From Tetmemena sp. SeJ-2015 (lineage: Eukaryota > Ciliophora > Spirotrichea > Sporadotrichida > Oxytrichidae): a stretch of 64,000 bases of DNA. The notes under the pieces were generated by a model. It saw nothing but the letters and a program-made list of their open reading frames with translations, was not told the DNA's origin and did no database searches. Location of the stretch: contig JAJKFJ010023572.1 in assembly GCA_027382625.1 (NCBI GenBank), positions 1 to 64,000 of the forward strand, read 5' to 3'. Below, one piece after another: positions 49,201 through 57,538 of this stretch. Every line of letters begins with the position of its first letter. Within the stretch, counting starts at the first letter, position 1. A program made the translations under genes and the position numbers.

Positions 49201-51089
49201 TCAACCCTTCAAATCTCAGTTGAGAAATTTAAATTGTTTTAAGTGAGGATTCGGGAGTGGGAATTGAGGCTGAGCACTTGAATAGCATTTTCTAAGCGTT
49301 TAATAAAGTAATGAGGAAAAGAGAGTTAAATAAATATGGGTGTGGTTTGGGGCTGACTATTGTTAAAAATTTAGTGGAGGCCATGAAAGGCAAAATCACT
49401 GTGAACTCAATATTAAACAAAGGATCCTAATTCACAATTGAACTACCTTATATAGCTGATTTTCATAATATTAAGTAAACTCCAGATTCTAGTCTTAAGA
49501 AAAGAAGGAATATAGATTTTTTTATTTTCTAATTATATATTTTATGACTTAAAACACTCGCTAAAAATTTAGCTTACACAAAGCTCTTCAAAACCCAAAG
49601 AAAGGAAAGAATTAATAAGATCTACTTATAAAAGAGAAAATAATTATCATCCTTAATAGTATTAAGACAATATGAATGAGAGCTCTTAACAAATATTGCC
49701 AAAAATCGATGAGTATTTAATGAAAAAATAATAAATGTCAATTGAAGGAATGGATGATTTATTAAAATTTTAAAGAATATAATTTTAGTTTAGAAATCAA
49801 TACTCCAATTATTTTATTTTTCTTATTGTGCCAGAAAATAAGTATGAATTTAATAAGATAAGAAGAAAAACTTTAAACCCTAATCAGAGTCCTAGTTTAA
49901 ATAAATAAGCTCGAATTAGGGTTCTCATAGCCTAAATTTATTTTTAATTATTGGCAGGATTGAATTCGGTGAAAGATTTTGGATTAAAAATAATAAGGAT
50001 TTTTAAATACAAAATCATAGTTTTATTTCTTGTATTTAAATCAAAACAGTTACGCTATATAATTAATTTGATTGTAAAAAATTTGGAAGTTTTACTGATA
50101 TATTCATTTATCAAATTAAACTTCCTCTACCTGAAAATCCTTCTGTCACTCGATCTATACAGTTTATTTGCCTATCTGATTATTTAGATTTCTAAAATAT
50201 TGAGGTATTTTACTTATCTTTTGATGAATTTTAGGAAATCAATAATCTTTTCCCCCCCATAAAATTGGCCATTTAAAATAAAAATTAATGTATTACAGAC
50301 TTCAAACCATGTTAAGATAATCTTCATATTACACGTTCTATTTTACAGTCTTTTTCATCTATCTCAAAACTAATCTCCCTCCATATTAGAAGCTGATGAC
50401 GATCTCTTTAACCTTATAAAGTAAAAATGTAATTTAATTGTGTGATAATTTAAAATATTAAGATTAAAGTGTATTGTGAGCTATTTCATATTAATATTTT
50501 GATCTGTAGAATATTAAAACGATAATTAAAGCTTTATATTTCTTAAAAGGTAATCTCCCAATGATGAATTTATTGCAATTATTTCTCCTATATAACTTTT
50601 TTATTTCTTACTCTTTTGAAAATTATAAAAAATGAGAATATGCTATTTTTATGGATAGATTAAAGAGTGATCTTATTTATTAATACCACCATTTATCTCA
50701 TTTTTAATCTTTAGCTCTTGAAGGCATGCTAAATCAACTTGGATTATTTATATAGTTGTAATTTGGAGTGACGTAAATAACTAAAGCTTTCAATGGAAAA
50801 CAAGCTCTTGAAATATTCAACTAATCCTGGGGCAATTCCCATTTAATTTTCAAACTTTTCCCAAAAACTTTTTTAAATTTTACAAAAATTTGTTTTAAAA
50901 ATTTTTAAGGGGGCTTCAATACAATCAAAAAACCAAATTTAAAAACTAATTTGTTTTTATGGCGATATTCTTAAGCTAGATGAGGGGTTCAAGTTTTTAA
51001 ATGCTCATGAAACATTTCAATTTTTTTATAAAGTTAAAATGAAACCCATCTCCTAATAAGCTTTATCTGAGCTAATCAAATAATTATGA
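43231..51089 (+). CDS. Membrane hybrid histidine kinase, copy 4 of 5
   Basis: Start ATG 43231-43233 (MTKAVSNFEH); TGA 51087-51089. Membrane region 43925-44460 (TTC and CCTCAGAT pointers), PAS-like 45385-45760, HisKA about 48050-48130 (AHEFKNP), HATPase 49110-49470 with DSGVGIE and GLGLTIVKNLVEAM intact in frame, receiver from 50390 (ADDD). The receiver centre is unreadable: between 50825 and 50990 the LDNHMPVMNG segment is replaced by homopolymer-rich sequence, and 48.0-48.5 kb is similarly poor. It has the MKP-site IES (51014-51045) and a private 0.65-kb IES in HATPase (48452-49100). Confidence 0.7.
44739..44952 (-). mobile_element. SINE-like repeat, longest copy (214 bp), in copy 4
   Basis: Flanked by a perfect 14-bp duplication GTTATCGTTTATAA (44725-44738 and 44953-44966). 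The tail at the left end (AACTAAAGTAAAATTT) is short; the body matches 19027-19217 throughout. Confidence 0.75.
45986..46849. mobile_element. 864-bp TIR element with G-run ends, second copy, in kinase copy 4
   Basis: Same family as 30167-31051, with AAAAAATT duplicated at 45978-45985 and 46850-46857. It lies between the PAS-like block and the YTAWDYVK block of copy 4, i.e. in an IES. Confidence 0.85.
48452..49100 (+). other. Copy-4-specific IES in the HATPase domain, short pointer (AC)
   Basis: Joining before 48452 to after 49100 restores KITDSNRLRQILIN. The right end (reverse complement TATATGAAGAATACGATTGC) resembles the TAGGATGAATACGAAT family, but the left end does not. An open stretch KMKEKQKEVRLDFAF near 48555 is unrecognised. 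Confidence 0.55.
51014..51045 (+). other. IES in copy 4 at the receiver MKP site, pointer ATGAAAC
   Basis: ATGAAAC at 51007-51013 and 51039-51045; excision gives MLMKPIS. Confidence 0.8.
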
Positions 51090-51783
51090 TTTATAAAGAG
51101 AATAAGATTTCCAAACAATTTACACAATTAAAATGCCTTTCATATTTTCTTAAATTTATTATACAGAAATTGTTTCAGAAGTCCAATTCTTTTTAATGTT
51201 TGATTTAAATATCCAAATGACAAAAGTAAATATTCCCAAGACTCATTTCAAATTAATTCTTATATTTTGCAGTCTTATTTTGATTGCTTAATTAATATAT
51301 TTTTCTTTCTTTGATTTGTAAAATCTCAAATCTTTTACCTATCAATTATTTAGTTATTAATGAAATTTGATGAAACTTTTTTAATTTATTTTAAAATGCT
51401 AGTAATTTAGAGATTATTTCGCATAACTAAAAGATTAAATTAGCCGGCATCTTTCTTTGAGATTACTTTCTTCTATATACTTCTTTCAAGATAGAGCGAA
51501 TACATTTTTTTTCTATCTTATAGCCAATGAACCCAAATGAATAAGAGAGTTATTTAATTTTGGTTTTATTTATTAAAATATATCATTTTTATCTCTCATA
51601 AATCTGTTTAAAGAGCTTAAGAGTATGGAGCATTATGATAAAATATAAATCAAAGCATAAATTAATAAAAGCAAGCATTAAAAAAGCAATTAATCATTAA
51701 GTTTTTATTAAGAGAGGAAATAACTTTACACTAGTTAAACTTTTTCAAGTACAAATAATTATAAACTGATTTAGAATTAAACT
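51090..51783. other. Spacer between kinase copies 4 and 5
   Basis: AT-rich, no gene or recognised repeat seen. Confidence 0.4.
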
Positions 51784-54700
51784 ATGAGAAGACCTGTCTC
51801 AAACAAGGAACACATAGTACAGCATTTTTTAATCACAAATTTTATATTTATTTACATTTCGATCATATAGCTTTTTAATTTATTGAAGGACCTTCATTTT
51901 ATTTTTCCTACAGCAATCCGAATTAAGTTGTAAAAGACTTTCAAACAATCTGAATCAAGAATTAAACGACTTAGAGAAAAGCCATGAGTCCTCATAATCA
52001 TAAAATACCACAAATCTTACAGATGAGTCAACTCTCTAACTTTGATATTTTTAAATTTTGCATAGAAAAGCTAATGACAAAAGCCTATTCTAGCTCCGAA
52101 ATAAATTTCCTTTCTCTGAGATTTAAGGACGCAAATCTTGAAAGAGAATACTCCAAAAATTTCTATCCTGAGATTGTTCAATAAAATAATTAATTCACTT
52201 AGCTGGGATATTTTGCTTTATGCAATTCATTATATTAAATAAAGTGAATTCTTGGTAGTCTCTTATCTTATTTATTGCTTCTTTGTCTCACCATACAAGG
52301 AATATGCTGATTATGAGTAACTGCCTCAGATATTTTGAAAAACTGAAATAAAATTTTTTATTACAAATTCAGATTTATATCCTGATGAGTGTGTGGATTG
52401 GGTACCCCCTAGTTTTATTTGTGGTTTGTTGGAAGAGTCCTTTTGCGGCTTAATTCTACGGCTATTTTCAGTTAATTGCGTTTGTTTTTATACACTACGA
52501 GGGGCTGATGCGATACCCTTATTACATAAGCTTAATTGACTTAATTTAATTTAAAATTAGACTTAGGAGTACTCAGCATGATCCTAGTTACAACTTATTT
52601 TATAATCATTTTAGTTTATATTTAATTTAATTCAATGATTGTAAATCATTTTAAGGTAATATAGAATGAAGGTAATAATACTGACCTCAATCTAAAACTT
52701 GTTGCAGTTCATAAATAAAATTAAAAATATACTCCAAGCCCTCTATAAATGCTGAGTGCACTCATAAACGCCTTTATCTCCAGCCATAATATTTTCTTTA
52801 GTTTCAATAAATAAAAAGTAATTGCTCCAGCTTCAAAATTGCAAGGGTTATCCTATTATTTAAAAATATATGTCCTCTCGAAGGGGGTTTTAATTTTTAT
52901 ATTAATTAAAGACAATTAAACTTTCAATTAATTATAAAACTAAAAATTATATATTAGCTAATTGATTTAGCTGATAAGATATATAGATTATTGCCATTAT
53001 TTTTAACTGTTTCGATAACATGCATCTGCAAAAAATGGCTTCTCATCACTATCAAAATTAGTTTTTTATGAAGATTAAAAAATAAATTTCTATCTCAGGT
53101 TGCTTAATATTTATCGCCTGCAGATAAACACAATTCATATTAATTTTCTATTTTATTTTTCTATTTAACAACTAAAATAATATAATAGGTTTAAGAAATA
53201 TGGCACGCAAGTGATACAAAGGCTGCAATAAAATAGCTGTCGCAAGTAGCTATAAGCTATTTAGTTATCTACACTTTCTTTTATGATATAATAAATGTAT
53301 TATTTTCTCCAGATATTGGGGGTTGAGAGATAGGCAGCAGTTTAAATAAAAAATAGACTAAATATAGATGGTGAAATTCTTTAACTCTATTATAAAATCA
53401 CACCATGATATTATCATAGTTACACAAGGAGAGGATGTAATATTGTTGTGCTATAAATTTTTATAACAATTGCTTAAATATCATAATTTAAAATAGTGCA
53501 GCTCAGCTTAATTCAGTTAATATTTTTTATCTTTAAATAGGACTATTCTCTGAACTTATTGAGATACTGAAAATATTTAAGAGAATCTAATATTAATTTT
53601 ATTGTTAATTTGTTAATATTTTACAACTAGCACGCAAAAAAATTACTAGAGAATAATGAAGTAGAAGAGTCCGAAAGTAGCCAAATATATATTTCTCCAA
53701 GGATTTAGTAAGAGAGTCCAGACTATAGTTTTGAATTAAAACACTCTCTCAAAGGTAAATGACATAATTTAACAAGAAATTAATAAAAAGAAGAACAAAT
53801 AGAAATAAGCGCAGAAAAGTCAAGAGGAGAACGCAAGCAAAGCTGTTGAAGACAGCGCTACAAACTAAAACCAAAGCATAGAAGAACTAGTTTAAATATA
53901 AATTATCAGCATGATGGTATTGTTACATATTATAGATTTATTCTGATTGGTTCAATATAGTTTAGATACGATTAAATGTTTAAGAGTAGCAATTCCTCAT
54001 TAAGTTAGATTATTATACTTATGATTTAAAAGAAAATCTTATGAAATACATTTGAACTCTTCATATTACTATAGTAGAGAATCTAAAAGAAAATCGTCAA
54101 TCACCAAAAAAAGAGATTAAAATAACCCCAAGCCATTTAGTAATTACAGTTTTCTCCTATTATCTGATTATTCTTTACTATTATCTTAATCTCATTTCTA
54201 ATAATTGGAAGAATTCCAACTCATCTCTATTACACACTATTGAAAGTCATCTCAGCCTCCGGCCCCTCATAGTCTATAAACCATCTGATTTTAGTTTCCT
54301 TTCTGTTCGTTAGTTGTGATCGTGATTTCCAAACTCTTGATTTTTTTCACATTTGTCAGATGATTGCGATCGCTCTTGAAACGAGATCAGATAATCTGTT
54401 AATTGCGTAATTAATTAAACTTATGAAATATAGAGATTCGAACCTATAATGTATAAATTAAATTCCCGACCGTTGCCAGTAGGCCACCCGGACTCCTCAA
54501 ACCCCCTCCCTCTCCCCTTTATTTTATAGTCCTTACCCTCGATTTTCTTTTAGATTCTCTACTATAATTAAAGCTGATCTTTAATAAAGAAGGTCGATTA
54601 ACACCTTTATAATAGATTATGCAATTATTTGATCCGTTCTACTTAACAAGAAATTTGAACAATATTTAATAAGTTAAAAATGGTAACTTCTAAAATTAGA

Positions 54701-57368
54701 ATAACGAGAGGGATATTTCTGAGAATATTTAAAATGGATTATATACAGCTTGGGATTATGTCAAATCTTCATCTTTAGTAGGTTAATCACTTGATGAGAA
54801 CTTAAATGGAATCCTATTATACATTTTTTTAAAAATTAATTATGATAAGAATCATTTAATTATAAATAATTTTATTTTTATGGCTTCATATATTTATTCC
54901 ATAGTGATGCCTTATTTTAGGAATGAGATTAATATGATAATTCAGAAATATAACATATCAGGCTTCAGTTTCTCGTTTGCAAAATAATTTAATCAAAAGA
55001 TAGAGATTTTTATTAAAAAATCTTTTTTTTAATTAATTAAAGTCACGATTTGTATATTTACTAGCAAATTTGTAATCAATAATTATTTAAAATGAATCCC
55101 GTTCTATTCAAACAATAAAGAAAGACACAGATAATATTCATATTTTTATAAATCATATAATTTAAATAATTAAATTAATTTTATCAACAAATTTAAGCTT
55201 CTTTAATAAATTTCATTAGATTATATAAATTGGTATTTAAAACAGCAAATACCAAATAACTTTTCAAGAGATAAAGTCTTGCAGCTAAGTATTTCGAGTG
55301 ACTACAATTTAAGATGTCACTCTCAAAATGATTTTAGAAAAACAGACAAACCTTATCAAATATAAAAGCATGGCCTTTGCTCAAGCCGCACATGAATTCA
55401 GAAATCCTTTAAATGAAATTATTTATATAAATTATATTTATCAAATGCAATAACAAACTCACTCTCTCTGATTTAAAGAGAGAGTCTAAGTGAGTTCAAT
55501 GATCAGTATTTGAATGTTGCCCTTACTAGTTCAAAGCTGATGACTCACCTTATAAATGACATTTTGGATTAAAGCCAACTTGAGGCCAAATAGTTAGTCT
55601 TGAACTTAGAGCCTACGCCAACTAAAGAAATATTTTCTGAGTGTAAGGATTTACTCCAATTTGCAGATTTATTTTTAAGCTTAAAGCAAAAACCTAGAAA
55701 TAGAAATTGAGGTGAGTAGAGATTTCCCAGAAGTGATAATTACTGATTCAAACCGACTTAGATAAATTTTAATAAACTTGCTTTCAAACTCTATAAAATA
55801 TACTAACCAAGGGTTTGTTAAAATTTACGCTAAAAGAATTCTGTCAACCCTTCAAATCTCAGTTGAGGAATTTAAATAATTACTTTTTTTGAGGATTCGG
55901 GAGTGGGAATTGAGGCAGAGCACTTGAATAGCATTTTCTAGGCGTTTAATAAAGTAATGAGGAAAAGAGAGCTAAATAAATATGGTGTGGTTTGGGGCTG
56001 ACTATTGTTAAAAATTTAGTGGAAGCCATGAATGGTAAAATCTCAGTTAACTCAATATTAAACAAAGGATCCTAATTCACAATTGAACTACCTATTTTAT
56101 CTGAGCCCTAAATTATCCATAAAAAAAGAAGCTCTAGTCTTAAGAAAAGAAGGAAGATAAATTTATTATTCTTTATAATTCGAAGTTTTATATTTGAAAA
56201 ATTAGCTAAAACTTTAACTAAATCACTGTTTTACAAAGGCCGAGGAAAATAAAGAATCGAGGTAACCTTCTTACTAAAGAGTAATAAAAAATCATCTTGA
56301 AAATTCCTCTAGCTATATTAATGAGAGTTTTGAGCAAATCACACCCACAAAAGATGAATAAATAACTAAGGGTCTTTAAATATCAAATGATGGGATGGAA
56401 TATTTATTTAAATTTTGATAAATTATTATTTCAGCTTAGAGATCGAATCTCCAACTATTTTATTTTTATAGTGGCAGAAAATAAGTATGAGTTCAATAAG
56501 TTAAGAGTAAATTCCTTGCATCCTAACTAAAACCCAGGATAAAGCAACCAGGGTAAAATTAGGGCTCTCATAGCATTATTTATTTTTCCATTTAAGCTGA
56601 CGACGATCTCTTTAACTTAATAAATGTAAGAAGTGTATAAATAATGGGATGTGGTGTTTTGAATGAATTAAGTCAAGATTTTGTTGTGCTATATTGATAT
56701 ATAATAAGGATATTCATTTATGTATCATCATAATGTGGTGCAAATTAAAAAAAATAGGTTCCATTTTAGCTTCTAAGCTAATTTTAAATTTAAAAAATAA
56801 TTTAATCATTGTAATTAAAATAATTTTGAAGGAGTTAAATTTCAGATTCAGTCAACTTCAATTAGAGAAAATTGCATCAATAATGAATTATAGTTCCTCT
56901 TCTTATATCTTAAGCATCTTGGAATTAACTTATTTATCTATAGCTCTTGAAGGTTTGCTAAATCAACTTGGATTAATAATTTTATAGATTGGAGTGACGT
57001 AAATAACTAAAGCCTTCAATGGAAAGCAAGCTCTTGAAATATTTAACTAGTCCCTGACTTAACTATCTTAGCCAGATCAGTAAAACACGACCTTTTCCCT
57101 CGTAGTCTATAATTAAATTTATTAATCCTGGACAATCACATGCCAGTCATGAATGGAACAGACGCGGGAGTCATGATAAGCAGTGCAATCAAGAATAACA
57201 ATGCTAAATGTAAATTATGCCTACTTAGTGGCGATATTCATGAGAGCATAGATGAAGAAGTCATGGACGCTTTTGACTAAATGCTCATGAAAATTTAATT
57301 ATTTTATAGCATATTAAATGAAACCCATATCCTAAAAAGCTTTGTCAGAGTTAGTCAAGTAATTATGA
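51784..57368 (+). CDS. Membrane hybrid histidine kinase, copy 5 of 5 (shortest and clearest)
   Basis: Start ATG 51784-51786 (MRRPVSNKEH); TGA 57366-57368. After joining MDSs: charged N-terminus (51910-52040); DANLEREYSKNF (52120-52170); about five hydrophobic helices (52190-52620, with GYPLVLFVVCW and LGVLSMILVTT); NCFDNMQLQKMASH (53010); PAS-like part ending VIFYNQH; YTAWDYVKSSSLVG (54740-54790); HisKA with AFAQAAHEFRNPLNAI (55370-55450); HATPase (55690-56100); linker; receiver ADDDLFN, LDNHMPVMNG, LLSGD, MKPIS (56595-57368). At least eleven IESs are exactly placeable. One base is lost in the second Gly box (TATGGTGTGG for TATGGATGTGG, about 55983), which would break the frame if real. Convergent with the KMT2-like gene. 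Confidence 0.8.
52045..52060 (+). other. IES, pointer TTTG (copy 5)
   Basis: TTTG at 52041-52044 and 52057-52060; removing 16 bp joins STLQL to CIEKLMTK and bypasses an in-frame TGA. Confidence 0.8.
52181..52197 (+). other. IES, pointer TTCA (copy 5)
   Basis: TTCA at 52177-52180 and 52194-52197; joins PEIV to HLAGIFCFMQ in frame. Cognate pointers are TTCA (copy 1), TTCG (copies 2 and 3) and TTC (copy 4). Confidence 0.8.
52229..52251 (+). other. IES, pointer AATTC (copy 5)
   Basis: AATTC at 52224-52228 and 52247-52251; joins CFMQF to LVVSYLIYCFF, making a continuous hydrophobic helix. Confidence 0.8.
52332..52374 (+). other. IES, pointer TCAGAT (copy 5)
   Basis: TCAGAT at 52326-52331 and 52369-52374; joins EQLPQ to IYILMSVW. 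Cognate pointers differ in every other copy class. Confidence 0.85.
52544..52565 (+). other. IES, pointer GACTTA (copy 5)
   Basis: GACTTA at 52538-52543 and 52560-52565; joins YISLI to DLGVLSMILV. Copy 2 has only GAC at this site. Confidence 0.8.
54072..54564. mobile_element. 493-bp TA-flanked TIR element with a tRNA-like sequence, in copy 5
   Basis: Ends TAGTAGAGAATCTAAAAGAA and its inverted copy; TA at 54070-54071 and 54565-54566. Absent from the same IES of the other copies. A tRNA-like segment lies on its minus strand at 54433-54500. Confidence 0.75.
54433..54500 (-). other. tRNA-like Pol III promoter boxes inside a TIR element
   Basis: Minus strand: TGGCCTACTGG (54476-54486) resembles an A box, and GGTTCGAATCTC (54433-54444) resembles a B box, about 31 bp apart. 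No acceptor stem closes around them, so it is not a functional tRNA; a tRNA-derived repeat is more likely. Confidence 0.5.
55416..55447 (+). other. IES inside the phospho-His motif, pointer AAATG (copy 5)
   Basis: AAATG at 55411-55415 and 55443-55447; excision turns HEFRNPLNEI into the canonical HEFRNPLNAI. Confidence 0.85.
55681..55687 (+). other. 7-bp IES, pointer AAGC (copy 5)
   Basis: AAGC at 55677-55680 and 55684-55687; only three bases lie between the repeats. Deleting 7 bp joins FADLFLS to KNLEIEIEV; without it the downstream N-box is out of frame. Confidence 0.85.
55870..55895 (+). other. IES before the DSG box, pointer TTGAGGA (copy 5)
   Basis: TTGAGGA at 55863-55869 and 55889-55895; joins QISVE to DSGVGIE. 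Confidence 0.85.
56575..56597 (+). other. IES at the receiver acidic pocket, pointer AGC (copy 5)
   Basis: AGC at 56572-56574 and 56595-56597; joins RALIA to DDDLFNL. The same pointer is used in copies 1 and 4. Confidence 0.85.
56973..56993 (+). other. IES, pointer TTGGA (copy 5)
   Basis: TTGGA at 56968-56972 and 56989-56993; joins LLNQLG to VTQITKAFNGKQALE. The same pointer is used in copies 1 and 3. Confidence 0.85.
57293..57323 (+). other. IES at the receiver MKP site, pointer ATGAAA (copy 5)
   Basis: ATGAAA at 57287-57292 and 57318-57323; excision places the conserved Lys next to Pro (LMKPIS). Copies 1 and 2 have this sequence uninterrupted. Confidence 0.9.
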
Positions 57369-57538
57369 TTTTATGGAGAATAAATATTCTGATCTCTTGA
57401 GACTTTTAAAGTCAATTTATTTTCACTTAGACTTAGTTGACATCAATTTTTTTGAGAAGACTTTCCCGTTTAATGTCAAATTTAAGTATTTGCTTTTTTT
57501 TAAAATTTAGGAAATTAAATGTAATTTGCAGATTTCTT
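57369..57538. other. Short convergent intergenic region
   Basis: About 170 bp between the TGA of kinase copy 5 (+) and the TGA of the KMT2-like gene (-). AT-rich; presumably holds both 3' ends. Confidence 0.5.

Noticed and set aside
54433..54500. A functional tRNA gene
   Set aside because: A and B boxes are recognisable but no acceptor stem or clear anticodon arm closes around them.
56694..56987. 97-residue plus-strand ORF in copy 5
   Set aside because: Only its last part (ALEGLLNQLG) is receiver; the rest is IES that happens to be open.
8986..57368. Scrambled (permuted or inverted) MDS order
   Set aside because: All kinase blocks occur in the same linear order and orientation in every copy; no block had to be taken from the other strand.
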